Shown: positions 54,189 to 63,380 of the stretch, piece after piece
How the letters are laid out: every line of letters starts with the position of its first letter
Numbering within the stretch: position 1 is the stretch's first letter
From: Streptomyces sp. NBC_00683
Lineage (GTDB): Bacteria > Actinomycetota > Actinomycetes > Streptomycetales > Streptomycetaceae
Assembly: GCF_036226745.1 (NCBI RefSeq)
Contig: NZ_CP109013.1
Location: forward strand, 3,782,001-3,846,000
Length of the DNA stretch: 64,000 nt
Direction: 5' to 3'
Translations under genes and position numbers: made by a program
The notes under the pieces: generated by a model
What the model was told of the DNA's origin: nothing
The model's database searches: none
What the model saw: the letters and a program-made list of their open reading frames with translations, nothing else

Positions 54189-55646
54189 CTACGTGAGGCC
54201 GAGGGCCGGCATCGCGTAGTAGAAGACGAAGACCGCCGACACCACGTACATGGCCACCGGGACCTCACGGCCGCGGCCGGCCACCAGGCGCAGCACGCAG
54301 AACGTGATGAAGCCGATGCCGATGCCGTTGGTGATCGAGTAGGTGAGCGGCATCATCAGCATCGCGAGGAAGGCCGGGATCGCGAGCGTGTAGTCGTTCC
54401 AGTCGATGTCCCGGACCGAGCCCGCGAGGATCAGGAACCCGACCGCGACCAGTGCCGGGGTGGCGGCCTGCGAGGGAACCATCGTCGCCAGGGGTGTGAG
54501 GAACAGCGCCACCGTGAAGAGCAGCCCGCTCACCACGCTCGCGAGTCCGGTGCGGGCTCCTTCACCGACGCCCGCCGTGGACTCCACGAAGCAGGTCGAT
54601 GCGGAGGAGGAGCTCACGCCGCCCGCGGCGACGGCGACGCCGTCGATGAACAGCACCTTGTTGATGCCCGGGAAGTGGCCGTCCTTGTCCATCAGCTTCG
54701 CCTCGTCGCCGACGCCGAGGATGGTGCCCATCGCGTCGAAGAAGCAGGAGAGCAGCACGGTGAAGACGAAGAGGATGCCGGTCAGGTAGCCGACCTTCTC
54801 GAAGCCGCCGAACAGGCTGACCTGGCCGATCAGCCCGAAGTCCGGGGAGGCCACGGGATTGCCCGGCCACTCCGGGACGGTCAGCCCCCAGGCGCCGGCC
54901 GGCAGACCGGCCACGGCGTCGATGAACAGCGCGACGAGGGTCATGGCGACGATGGAGATCAGGATCGCGCCCGGCACCTTGCGGACGATCAGCGCGAGGG
55001 TCAGCAGCGTGCCGAGGATGAAGACCAGGACCGGCCAGCCGTTGAGGTGGCCGTCGTTGCCGAGCTGGAGCGGCACGGTGGTGTGCGCGGCGTCCGGGAT
55101 GCGGGAGACGAAGCCCGAGTCGACCAGGCCGATCAGCAGGATGAACAGGCCGATGCCGATCGCGATGCCCTTGCGGAGCGACTTCGGCACGGCGTTCATC
55201 ACGCGTTCGCGCAGACCGGTCGCGACGAGCAGCATCACGACGATGCCCGCGAGGACGACCATGCCCATCGCGTCGGCCCAGCTCATCCGGGGGGCGAGCT
55301 GGAGGGCGACGACGGTGTTGACACCGAGGCCGGCCGCGAGCGCGATCGGCACATTGCCGATGACGCCCATCAGGAGCGTGGAGAACGCGGCGGTGAGCAC
55401 GGTGGCGGTGACGAGCTGGCCACCGTCGAGCTGGTGCCCGTACATGTCCTTCGCGCTGCCGAGGATGATCGGGTTGAGCACGATGATGTACGCCATCGCG
55501 AAGAACGTGGCGAATCCGCCACGGATCTCGCGCGCGACCGACGACCCCCGCTCGGAGATCTTGAAATAGCGGTCCAGGCCGCCGTGCGGCTGCTGCGGAG
55601 CCGGAGGCTGCTCGGGGTCGACCTGAGCGGTGGCCGAGGGGGACAT
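54189..55646 (-). CDS. NCS2-family purine (guanine/hypoxanthine) permease
   Basis: A 485-aa permease of the AzgA/PbuG-like branch of NCS2: GGFATFFAMAYIIVLNPIIL, NVPIALAAGLGVNTV, FDAMGTILGVGDEAKL and SSSASTCFVESTAGVGEGARTGLA are characteristic. About 12 to 14 membrane segments. It imports adenine, guanine or hypoxanthine with protons. Start ATG at 55646. Confidence 0.92.
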   Translation of the reverse strand: MSPSATAQVDPEQPPAPQQPHGGLDRYFKISERGSSVAREIRGGFATFFAMAYIIVLNPIILGSAKDMYGHQLDGGQLVTATVLTAAFSTLLMGVIGNVPIALAAGLGVNTVVALQLAPRMSWADAMGMVVLAGIVVMLLVATGLRERVMNAVPKSLRKGIAIGIGLFILLIGLVDSGFVSRIPDAAHTTVPLQLGNDGHLNGWPVLVFILGTLLTLALIVRKVPGAILISIVAMTLVALFIDAVAGLPAGAWGLTVPEWPGNPVASPDFGLIGQVSLFGGFEKVGYLTGILFVFTVLLSCFFDAMGTILGVGDEAKLMDKDGHFPGINKVLFIDGVAVAAGGVSSSSASTCFVESTAGVGEGARTGLASVVSGLLFTVALFLTPLATMVPSQAATPALVAVGFLILAGSVRDIDWNDYTLAIPAFLAMLMMPLTYSITNGIGIGFITFCVLRLVAGRGREVPVAMYVVSAVFVFYYAMPALGLT

Positions 55647-55873
55647 GTATGACCTTCAGTCGTGCATCGGGGGATGAGAACCAGGGGGTGGAACCAGGGG
55701 GTGGTGAAACCAGTCAGTCTTGGATGTTCACACGAATAATTCGAGACACCCGTAAGCAGATTCAGTATGAATACATAAACGGAATATCGCTATCTCCGCG
55801 CGTAGACCCTTGGGCCGACTGCACGACCGACCGCTCCGACCGGGTGCGAACGGAAGGGCCCTAGACTGTGGCC
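55647..55873. promoter_or_regulatory. Control region of the purine permease gene
   Basis: 227 bp between divergent genes. An exact tandem duplication of GAACCAGGGGGTG (55678-55690 and 55691-55703) lies in the permease leader, followed by an 11-bp palindrome CGAATAATTCG (55733-55743) in an AT-rich island. TAGACT (55862-55867) sits 12 bp before the DUF2530 ATG, a leaderless promoter. I see no purine riboswitch core. Confidence 0.55.
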
Positions 55874-56170
55874 ATGGCGAAGTGGACACCGAAGCACGAG
55901 GCACCCGAACCCCTTGAGGGGCCCGTCGTCGCCACCGTCACCGGGGGCACGATCCTCTGGTTCGTCCTCTTCCTCGTGCAGCTCCCCTTCTACGGGTGGT
56001 TCGACGACCACGGCAGCACCTGGTGGGTGTGGACCTGCCTCGCCGGGGCCGGTCTCGGACTCATCGGCATCTGGTACGTACGGGGACGGGACGCCGCGAT
56101 CAAGCGGGCCGCGGCTGAGGCGTCCTCGTCGGCCGACCGGGACACCCCGGACAGCGGCGTTCAGCGCTGA
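55874..56170 (+). CDS. DUF2530 membrane protein
   Basis: A 98-aa protein with two transmembrane helices (TILWFVLFLVQLPFYGWF and WWVWTCLAGAGLGLIGIWYV). The ATG at 55874 is chosen over the GTG at 55868 because TAGACT lies at -12 to -7. DUF2530 is an actinobacterial family of unknown role, usually next to the NCS2 permease gene as here. Confidence 0.88.
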   Translation: MAKWTPKHEAPEPLEGPVVATVTGGTILWFVLFLVQLPFYGWFDDHGSTWWVWTCLAGAGLGLIGIWYVRGRDAAIKRAAAEASSSADRDTPDSGVQR

Positions 56171-56285
56171 CGCACTCCGGCGCTCCGCGCCGACGTACGA
56201 CCACGGGACCATGCGTCTCGTACCCCGGTCGGATCTTCGCGCCTCCGGCGGGTGAATCACTCCTTCCGCCCGTACGGTCGGAACC

Positions 56286-58688
56286 ATGACTCAGCGGGCA
56301 CTCGAACCCTCAGGGGAGCAGCCGGAACCCGGCCTCGTACAGCCTCTGCGCCCCGGCGGCCTGAGCACCGCCGAGGTCGCCGAACGCGTCGCGCGCGGCG
56401 AGGTCAACGACGTGCCGGTGCGCTCGTCCCGCTCCGTCACCGAGATCGTCCGGGCCAACGTCCTCACCCGGTTCAACCTGATCATCGGCGTCCTCTGGGT
56501 GATCATGCTGCTGGTCGCCCCGATCCAGGACAGCCTCTTCGGCTTCGTGATCATCGCCAACACCGGTATCGGCATCGTCCAGGAATGGCGCGCCAAGAAG
56601 ACCCTGGACAGCCTCGCCGTCATCGGCGAGGCGAAACCCACGGTGCGGCGGGACGGGGTCGCCGCCGAGGTCTCCGTGTCCGAGATCGTCCTCGGCGACC
56701 TGGTCGAGCTGGGGCCCGGGGACAAGGCCGTCGTGGACGGCGTGGTCGCCGAGGCCGACAGCCTGGAGATCGACGAGTCGCTCCTGACCGGCGAGGCCGA
56801 CCCCGTCGTCAAGCGCCCCGGCGACCCCGTGATGTCCGGCAGCTTCGTCGTCGCGGGCGGTGGGGCCTTCACCGCCACCAAGGTCGGCCGCGAGGCGTAC
56901 GCCGCGCAGCTCGCCGAGGAGGCGTCCCGCTTCACCCTCGTCCAGTCCGAGCTCCGCAGCGGCATCAGCACCATCCTCAAGTACGTGACCTGGATGATGG
57001 TCCCGACCGCGATCGGGCTGATCATCAGCCAGCTCGTCGTCAAGGACAACAACTTCAAGGACTCCGTCGCCCGGACCGTCGGCGGCATCGTCCCGATGAT
57101 CCCCGAAGGCCTCGTCCTGCTCACGTCGGTGGCCTTCGCCATCGGCGTCATCCGGCTCGGCCGCAAGCAGTGCCTCGTGCAGGAACTCCCCGCCATCGAG
57201 GGGCTGGCCCGCGTGGACATCGTCTGCCTCGACAAGACCGGCACCCTCACCGAGGGCGGCATGGACGTCACCGGGGTACGGCCGCTGAACGGCTCCGACG
57301 AGGGGTACGTCCACCGCGTCCTCGGCGCCCTCGGCGCCTCCGATCCGCGGCCCAACGCCAGCCTCCAGGCGATCATCGACGCGTACCCGGACGGCGAGGG
57401 CTGGAAGGTCACCCAGGCGATGCCGTTCTCCTCGGCGCGCAAGTACAGCGGCGCCTCGTTCGCCGAAGGCAACGGGGACGCCTCCGCCTGGCTCCTCGGA
57501 GCCCCCGACGTGCTGCTCCCCGCCGACGACCCCGCGCTCACCGAGACGGGGCACCTCAACGAACAGGGCCTGCGCGTCCTGCTCCTGGCCCGGGTGCCCG
57601 GGGAGCTCGACGCGCCGGACGCCGCCACCGGCGCCGTACCCACCGCGCTGGTCGTCCTGGAACAGCGGCTGCGGCCCGACGCCGGGGAGACCCTCGCCTA
57701 CTTCGCCGACCAGAACGTCGCGGCGAAGGTCATCTCCGGGGACAACGCCGTGTCCGTCGGCGCGGTCGCGAAGAAGCTGGGCCTCCCGGGCGCCGAGCAC
57801 ACCCTGGACGCCCGCCGGCTGCCCGCCGACCGGGACGAGATGGCCACCGCCATCGAGCAGAACGCGGTCTTCGGCCGGGTCACCCCGCAGCAGAAGCGGG
57901 ACATGGTCGCGGCCCTCCAGTCGCGCGGCCACACGGTCGCGATGACGGGCGACGGCGTCAACGACGTCCTCGCGCTGAAGGACGCAGACATCGGGGTCGC
58001 CATGGGCTCGGGCTCCGAGGCGACCCGCGCCGTGGCCCAGATCGTGCTGCTCAACAACAGCTTCGCGACCCTGCCGTCCGTGGTGGCCGAGGGCCGCCGG
58101 GTCATCGGCAACATCACCCGGGTCGCCACCCTGTTCCTGACGAAGACCGTCTACTCGGTGCTGCTGGCGATCCTGGTGGTCTGCTTCCAGGTGGAGTACC
58201 CGTTCCTGCCGCGCCACCTCACGCTGCTCTCCACGCTGACGATCGGCGTCCCCGCGTTCTTCCTGGCGCTCGCGCCCAACAAGGAGCGGGCCCGGCCCAA
58301 CTTCGTACGCCGCGTCATGCGGTACGCGATCCCGTCCGGGACCATCGCCGCGGCGGCCACGTTCACCACGTACCTGGTGGCCCGGCACGCGTACTCCGGG
58401 CAGGACGCGCTGGACGCCGAGACGAGCGCGGCGACGCTCACCCTGTTCCTGGTCTCGATGTGGGTCCTGGTGATCATCGCCCGCCCCTACACCTGGTGGC
58501 GGGTCGCCCTGGTCGCGACGATGGGGTTCTGCTTCCTCATCGTGCTGGTGGTGCCGTGGCTCCAGGACTTCTTCGCGCTGAAGCTGGTGGGGGCGTCCAT
58601 GCCGTGGACGGCCGTCGCGATCGCGGCGGTCGCGGCGGCCGCCCTGGAACTGGCCTGGAGGCTGGTCGGCCGCCGCTTCCCCGCGTAG
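56286..58688 (+). CDS. P-type cation ATPase, CtpE-like
   Basis: An 800-aa P-type ATPase. The phosphorylation site is CLDKTGTLT, the ion-binding helix reads IVPMIPEGLVLLTS, the A-domain TGE is LLTGEADPV, and GDGVNDVLALKDADIGVAMG is the C-terminal P-domain. The PEGL helix rather than CPx excludes heavy-metal pumps. The closest characterised relative I know is mycobacterial CtpE, a calcium transporter, so Ca2+ is a reasonable but unproven substrate. TACGGT lies 13 bp before the ATG. Confidence 0.9.
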   Translation: MTQRALEPSGEQPEPGLVQPLRPGGLSTAEVAERVARGEVNDVPVRSSRSVTEIVRANVLTRFNLIIGVLWVIMLLVAPIQDSLFGFVIIANTGIGIVQEWRAKKTLDSLAVIGEAKPTVRRDGVAAEVSVSEIVLGDLVELGPGDKAVVDGVVAEADSLEIDESLLTGEADPVVKRPGDPVMSGSFVVAGGGAFTATKVGREAYAAQLAEEASRFTLVQSELRSGISTILKYVTWMMVPTAIGLIISQLVVKDNNFKDSVARTVGGIVPMIPEGLVLLTSVAFAIGVIRLGRKQCLVQELPAIEGLARVDIVCLDKTGTLTEGGMDVTGVRPLNGSDEGYVHRVLGALGASDPRPNASLQAIIDAYPDGEGWKVTQAMPFSSARKYSGASFAEGNGDASAWLLGAPDVLLPADDPALTETGHLNEQGLRVLLLARVPGELDAPDAATGAVPTALVVLEQRLRPDAGETLAYFADQNVAAKVISGDNAVSVGAVAKKLGLPGAEHTLDARRLPADRDEMATAIEQNAVFGRVTPQQKRDMVAALQSRGHTVAMTGDGVNDVLALKDADIGVAMGSGSEATRAVAQIVLLNNSFATLPSVVAEGRRVIGNITRVATLFLTKTVYSVLLAILVVCFQVEYPFLPRHLTLLSTLTIGVPAFFLALAPNKERARPNFVRRVMRYAIPSGTIAAAATFTTYLVARHAYSGQDALDAETSAATLTLFLVSMWVLVIIARPYTWWRVALVATMGFCFLIVLVVPWLQDFFALKLVGASMPWTAVAIAAVAAAALELAWRLVGRRFPA

Positions 58689-58712
58689 ATCCGCGAGGGT
58701 GTCGCCCCTCGG

Positions 58713-59564
58713 CTACTTCACGTCGACGAAGTCACCCGCGGCCGTGACGGTCGGGGTGGTGGACGTACCGGCGAAGCTGTAGCGCCAGTAGCCGTCCACG
58801 GACGCCTTGACGGTGGTCTTCAGCTCTCCGGTGCTGCTCGACTTGATGGTCTTGACGGTCGTGTAGGTGCTGCTGGTCTTCTTGCGGAACTGCAGCTTGA
58901 CGGCCTGGCCGGCGTAGCCCTTGTACGTACCGGTCTCCCAGTTGGCACGCGACAGCTTGCCGGTGACCGTGATGGTCCCGCCCTTCTTGACGGGCTCCGG
59001 GGCGGCGTTGACCGTCACCTTGGAGAGACGCTGGAGATTCGTCCTGGCGAAGGCGTCGTTCTGGACGACCTGGCCGTCCTTGCTGAGCACCGCGGCGCCG
59101 ACCTTCCAGCTGGTCGCGTCGGAGTTGATCAGCCAGCCCGGGTCGACCGTGACCGTGAGCGTGCAGGTGGACGTCGTGGCGTTGGCCGCCTTGCACGTGG
59201 CGGCCTCCTCGTTCTGCGAGAAGCCGAAGCTGTCCTCGGACTCCACGTCGGTGCCGATCCACAGGATCGTGCCGGCGTCGGCGATGCCCGAGTCGTCCGT
59301 GGCCGTGATGGCGACGGTGACCTTCTTCGGTGCGGTGGTGCCCACGACGATGGGCTTGCCACCGTTCACGACCGCCTTGGTGATCTTGAGGTCGTCGTCG
59401 GCGGTGACCGAACGGGCGGCCACGGAATCGGAGAACCGCTCCGGGGCGGAGAGCCCGAAGTCAGGCGCCCAGGTGCGGCCGTCGTCGGCCGTCGCGGCCG
59501 GGACGCCGAGAGCGGACAGAGCCAGGGCGCCGGAGGCAACGGCAACAGTGGCACGAATACGCAT
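58713..59564 (-). CDS. Secreted Ig-like or calcium-binding-type protein
   Basis: A 283-aa exported protein starting at ATG 59564 behind GGGGAA. A signal peptide (GALALSALGVPAATA) is followed by two beta-rich modules: about 60-180 (VTVAITATDDSGIAD, SEDSFGFSQNEEAATCKAANATTSTC) and 185-283, an Ig-like module (GGTITVTGKLSRANWETG ... SSSTGELKTTVKASVDGYWRYSF). The pair of Cys is likely disulfide-bonded. I do not recognise an enzymatic domain. Confidence 0.8.
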   Translation of the reverse strand: MRIRATVAVASGALALSALGVPAATADDGRTWAPDFGLSAPERFSDSVAARSVTADDDLKITKAVVNGGKPIVVGTTAPKKVTVAITATDDSGIADAGTILWIGTDVESEDSFGFSQNEEAATCKAANATTSTCTLTVTVDPGWLINSDATSWKVGAAVLSKDGQVVQNDAFARTNLQRLSKVTVNAAPEPVKKGGTITVTGKLSRANWETGTYKGYAGQAVKLQFRKKTSSTYTTVKTIKSSSTGELKTTVKASVDGYWRYSFAGTSTTPTVTAAGDFVDVK

Positions 59565-59713
59565 GTGTTCCCCAGTGGAGAAGGGGGCCCGTGGCAAGTC
59601 GTGAGGCCGACGGTCCCCATATGGTCTGCGAGTCTGGTGACTCAGCAGACCAGACGGGTTCCACATGTGAATGGTTGTGCGACAAAATGACTTTCCCGTG
59701 AAGATCACACGGT

Positions 59714-62700
59714 TCAGTCGAACCAGCGGTCCCGGGCCAGCTCCTCCGTGCGGGACGGGTCCTCCAGCAGTGCGGCCACCTCGAAGCGGCGCGGCCACTG
59801 TCCGGCCGCCCAGGCCAGACCTGCCGCCACGCCCTCCAGTGTCGAGGCGTGGACCACCCCGTCCGGGGTGCGGCGCCAGTCCAGCTCGACGCCGCCCGCG
59901 CGCAGTTCACCGTGCTCGATGTACGTGTCAGGGGTCCCCGCACCGAGCAGGATCCGCACCGACTCGGGCACCTGGTGCTCCTCGCCCTCCGTCGTCACCT
60001 CCGCCTCGATGCTCTCGCCGAGCCGCCGCACCTGCAGCAGCTCCGCCAGCTCGGCCGCACGGGCCGGAGCAACCGGCAGCAGCGGGAGCCCCGCGGTCAG
60101 CGGCAGCACATCGGGCGCGTCGGCGATCACGGCGTCCGCCGCGTCGACCACCCGTACCTCGTCGTCGACGACGGCCCTCAACTCGTCGGGCAGTGTGACC
60201 TGTTCGGGGTCCAGCTCGGCAAGTGCCGTGTAGAGGGAGTGCAGCTGCACGGGGCCGACGGGACGCTCCTCGTCCGCGAGCCGGCCCAGCAGCTCGGCCG
60301 CACCGCCCGGCTCGTCCAGGAGCGCGGCCACCGAGGTCCGTACGCCCAGTGCACGCAGCACCTGCGCGTCGTCGAAGCCCGTCGCGTCGACGGAGTCGTA
60401 CAGGCCCGCGAGGCGCGGGTCGCCGCCCGCCGCGCGCATACCCGCCGGACGGCGGCCGTCGAGCACGGGGTGGTCGCGCAGCCACCAGGCGGTGTAGGGG
60501 CGCACGGACTGCGTCGTACCGTCCGGGAGCAGGACGCGCACCGGCTGGGTCAGCGCGTCGCGCAGCGGCGGCCGGGCGAGCATCGCCAGCGCCTGCGGCC
60601 AGGCGTCGTCGTCCACGAGGTCCAGGTCGCGTACGGCGACGAGTTCGGTGGCGACGGGCGGCACCGGGGTGTCGGGCAGCTGGTCCAGGACGTCCTCGCA
60701 CCACACGTCGACGGCGTCGAGGAGCCCGGGGTCGTCCGGCTCCGCGAAGTCGCCGTCGCGGGGCTCGAGTTCGTCGGGGTCCAGGACGACATCGGCGGCC
60801 CGTACGAGGGCGAAGGTGGCCAGCACCCCGCAGGCCGTGAGGGGCTGTTCGCCCCAGCGTTCGGCCAGCTCCCCGTCGCACAGGGCCAGTTCGCCCTCGC
60901 GCATGACCTGGGCGAACGGGCTGCCGGGCAGCACGAGCTCACCGGCGGGTGCGGTCTCGCCGTCCTCGTCGGGCAGGGCGAGAGCCCCCAGCCACGGCTC
61001 GTCGCCGGGTTCGAGGTCCGCGTCGCGCACGAGCGTGAGGACGGTCTCGGCGAGCTCGTCGCCGTCCAGGGCGTCCTCGTCCCAGATCTCGCCCGCGTCC
61101 AGCGAGCCGGCCACGGCGGCCCGCACCTGCGGGGTCGTCAGGACGGCCCGGGGGGTGGCGGGCAGGGCGCCCAGTTTCTCCAGCAGCGGATGGGCGGCGT
61201 CCGGGTGGGCGACCTTCAGCCCGAGCCTGGCCAGCCGGGCGAGGACGGGGGCGGTCAGCGCGTCGGGGAGCGGGAGGAGGACCTGGCGGGGGCCGATGGT
61301 CGTGCGGGGCGCGTCCTCGGTCGAACCCTCCCCGGCGAGCGGTACCGGAAGGCCGGTCAGCCGGTCGGGGTCGACCCCGGCCAGGCTGTCGTACAGCCGC
61401 CGCCACCAGTCCGGGGCGCGCTCCAGACCGGCCAGGCGGTCGATGGCCTCGGTCAGCGGGACGCGGGCGACGCCGAGCGTACGGAGCTCGACGCGACGTT
61501 CGAGCCCGGCGGGCAGCAGACAGGGCAGGACCTCGGCGAGGACCTTCACGGTCTCGGCACCCACCCCTTCGACCACCTCGGCCTCGATGGGCCGCAGCGC
61601 GGTCGTCGCGCTGCCGGGAGCATCCGTACCGGCGGCCTCCCAGTCCGCCCACCGGTCGGGCTCGGCGGCCGGGTCCCGGGGCGCGGCGGGCTCCAGGAAC
61701 GCGATCCGGGGCAGGCGCTCCAGAACCGCGGCCCGCAGCGCACCGTCCAGCCGGCCCTTGCCGAGCGGGCCGGGCACGAGCGCGATCGTGGTGATCGACA
61801 CGGGCTCCCACGCGGCGAGCAGTTCCGCGTACGCGTCGGCAGCGCGCTGCACCAGGAAGTCGGTCAGCGGACCCGGCGCGGGGTGCCTGCGGGTGGTGTC
61901 GAGCGGCAACGAGGCGATGAGCAGCGCGGGCACGCCGAGGGGCTCGTCGGTGGGCGTCGGCGCGTGCACGACGGGGGCGGTACGGGGGTTCTCGGGCGCC
62001 CCGTCCTCACCGACCGGCACCGCCCAGGTGACCGACCAGTGCGGGCGCAGCCGCTCCTCGACGGGGCGGTCGGCGAGCAGGGCGGGCTCGACCGGGCCGT
62101 GGTGGGCGACGGTGCGCCAGCGGTGGGTACCGTGCGTGGAGTCGTCGATGTGGGTGTACGGGCCGTGCTGCGAGCGACGCAACGTCCGTACGCCGTCCGG
62201 GACTTCGATGACGATCTCGTCGAGTCCGAAGAGTGTGAGCAGGAGCGCGTCGTCGACGCCGGTGAGCAGCCGTGCGACGAGGTCCTCGGCGACGCCGTCG
62301 CGCAGCGGCAGGACGACGACGGTGTCGTACCCGTCGGGTGCGGCACCCTCGGCGGGCAGCGGCAGCCGGAGCAGCGGTACGTGGCCGTCGCGGCGGCGCA
62401 GCTCGTCCCCGAGTCCGGGGCTGCCCACGGCGGCCTGCCGGGCGAGGTCGCGGGCCTCGGCGAGGGACCAGCGGACGCCGCCGTGCCGGCCGATGACCGC
62501 GGGCTCGTCACTGACGGCGAGCACGGCCGCGAACCCCACACCGAACCGCCCGACGGACGACTCGTGGCCCTCGCGCTTGGCGGAGGCCCGCAGCGTGCTC
62601 AGGGACTCGACGCCGGTCGCGTCCAGCGGGGCGCCCGTGTTGGCGGCGGCCAGGACGGCCGGGGTGTCACCGGCCTCGTGCAGGGTGAGACGGAGCCGGC

Positions 62701-62908
62701 CGGGCACGCCCGCGCGGGCGGCGGCGTCGGCGGCGTTCTGGGCCAGCTCGATGACGAGGCGGTCGCGGTAGCCGCCGAGGACGAGGTCCTCCTCGGCGTT
62801 GGCGTCCTCCCGGAAACGGGCGGGGCCCGCCCCCCAGGCGTCGAGCACGCCGCGCCGCAGCCGTGCCGTCCCGAACGGATCGGCCCCCTCGGTCGCATTC
62901 ATGCTCAC
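59714..62908 (-). CDS. Large protein with N-terminal Hsp90-type ATPase domain (sacsin-like)
   Basis: A 1064-aa protein. The N-terminal GHKL-type fold is seen in RLVIELAQNAADAAARAG (the N-box Asn), ANTGAPLDATGVESLSTL and SVGRFGVGFAAVLAVSDEPAVIG. The remaining about 800 residues are acidic, with long helical stretches and no other domain I know. Similar proteins in Streptomyces are annotated as sacsin-like or HSP90-family ATPase-containing proteins of unknown role. GTG start at 62908 with GGAG eight bases upstream is preferred to ATG 62902. Confidence 0.8.
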   Translation of the reverse strand: MSMNATEGADPFGTARLRRGVLDAWGAGPARFREDANAEEDLVLGGYRDRLVIELAQNAADAAARAGVPGRLRLTLHEAGDTPAVLAAANTGAPLDATGVESLSTLRASAKREGHESSVGRFGVGFAAVLAVSDEPAVIGRHGGVRWSLAEARDLARQAAVGSPGLGDELRRRDGHVPLLRLPLPAEGAAPDGYDTVVVLPLRDGVAEDLVARLLTGVDDALLLTLFGLDEIVIEVPDGVRTLRRSQHGPYTHIDDSTHGTHRWRTVAHHGPVEPALLADRPVEERLRPHWSVTWAVPVGEDGAPENPRTAPVVHAPTPTDEPLGVPALLIASLPLDTTRRHPAPGPLTDFLVQRAADAYAELLAAWEPVSITTIALVPGPLGKGRLDGALRAAVLERLPRIAFLEPAAPRDPAAEPDRWADWEAAGTDAPGSATTALRPIEAEVVEGVGAETVKVLAEVLPCLLPAGLERRVELRTLGVARVPLTEAIDRLAGLERAPDWWRRLYDSLAGVDPDRLTGLPVPLAGEGSTEDAPRTTIGPRQVLLPLPDALTAPVLARLARLGLKVAHPDAAHPLLEKLGALPATPRAVLTTPQVRAAVAGSLDAGEIWDEDALDGDELAETVLTLVRDADLEPGDEPWLGALALPDEDGETAPAGELVLPGSPFAQVMREGELALCDGELAERWGEQPLTACGVLATFALVRAADVVLDPDELEPRDGDFAEPDDPGLLDAVDVWCEDVLDQLPDTPVPPVATELVAVRDLDLVDDDAWPQALAMLARPPLRDALTQPVRVLLPDGTTQSVRPYTAWWLRDHPVLDGRRPAGMRAAGGDPRLAGLYDSVDATGFDDAQVLRALGVRTSVAALLDEPGGAAELLGRLADEERPVGPVQLHSLYTALAELDPEQVTLPDELRAVVDDEVRVVDAADAVIADAPDVLPLTAGLPLLPVAPARAAELAELLQVRRLGESIEAEVTTEGEEHQVPESVRILLGAGTPDTYIEHGELRAGGVELDWRRTPDGVVHASTLEGVAAGLAWAAGQWPRRFEVAALLEDPSRTEELARDRWFD

Positions 62909-63076
62909 GCTCGTAACTCCGCTCTTCCGGTGACCCGTGACGCCCAGTGTGCGCCCGAAGGTACCGCGAGCGGAGCCGCCTCCACGGGCAAGGGTTCCGT
63001 CCCCGAGCACGGGACCGGCCGCGTTTGCCCACCTGAGCGCACCGGCCGCCCGGCCCCGCCCCGGAGCAGGGGTTCC

Positions 63077-63305
63077 GTCCTCAAACGCCGGACGGGCTGA
63101 AATACACAGCCCGGAACGTCACATTCAAGCCGCAGAACCCGACGCCCACACCAAGCCCGTCCGGCCACACCAAGCCCGTCCGGCCAGATCCATCCGGTCC
63201 GGCCACACCAAGCCCGTCCGGCGATTGAGGACAGAACCCAGCAGCCGGAGAGTCCGATGCCCCGGAACCGTCCAGCCACATCAAGCCCGTCCGGCGATTG
63301 AGGAC
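63077..63305. repeat. Intergenic family of CCGTCCGGCGATTGAGGAC-type repeats
   Basis: Full direct copies at 63209-63232 and 63282-63305, shorter copies (CAAGCCCGTCCGG) at 63152-63164 and 63171-63183, and an inverted copy at 63077-63098. Such sequences are widespread at gene 3' ends in Streptomyces and can form hairpins between opposite copies. The rest of 62909-63380 holds no gene I can support. Confidence 0.75.
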
Positions 63306-63380
63306 AAAGCCGTGACCGACGCACCCCGGACCGCGCGACGCCCGGGCACCGCAAGCCCGGACCCCCAGCGGCCAGGAGCG

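Noticed and set aside
59849..63100. 1083-codon plus-strand open frame opposite the GHKL protein
   Set aside because: Antisense shadow; Gly/Arg-rich without motifs.
63077..63305. CRISPR array
   Set aside because: Repeats are unevenly spaced, of unequal length and include an inverted copy; no cas genes.
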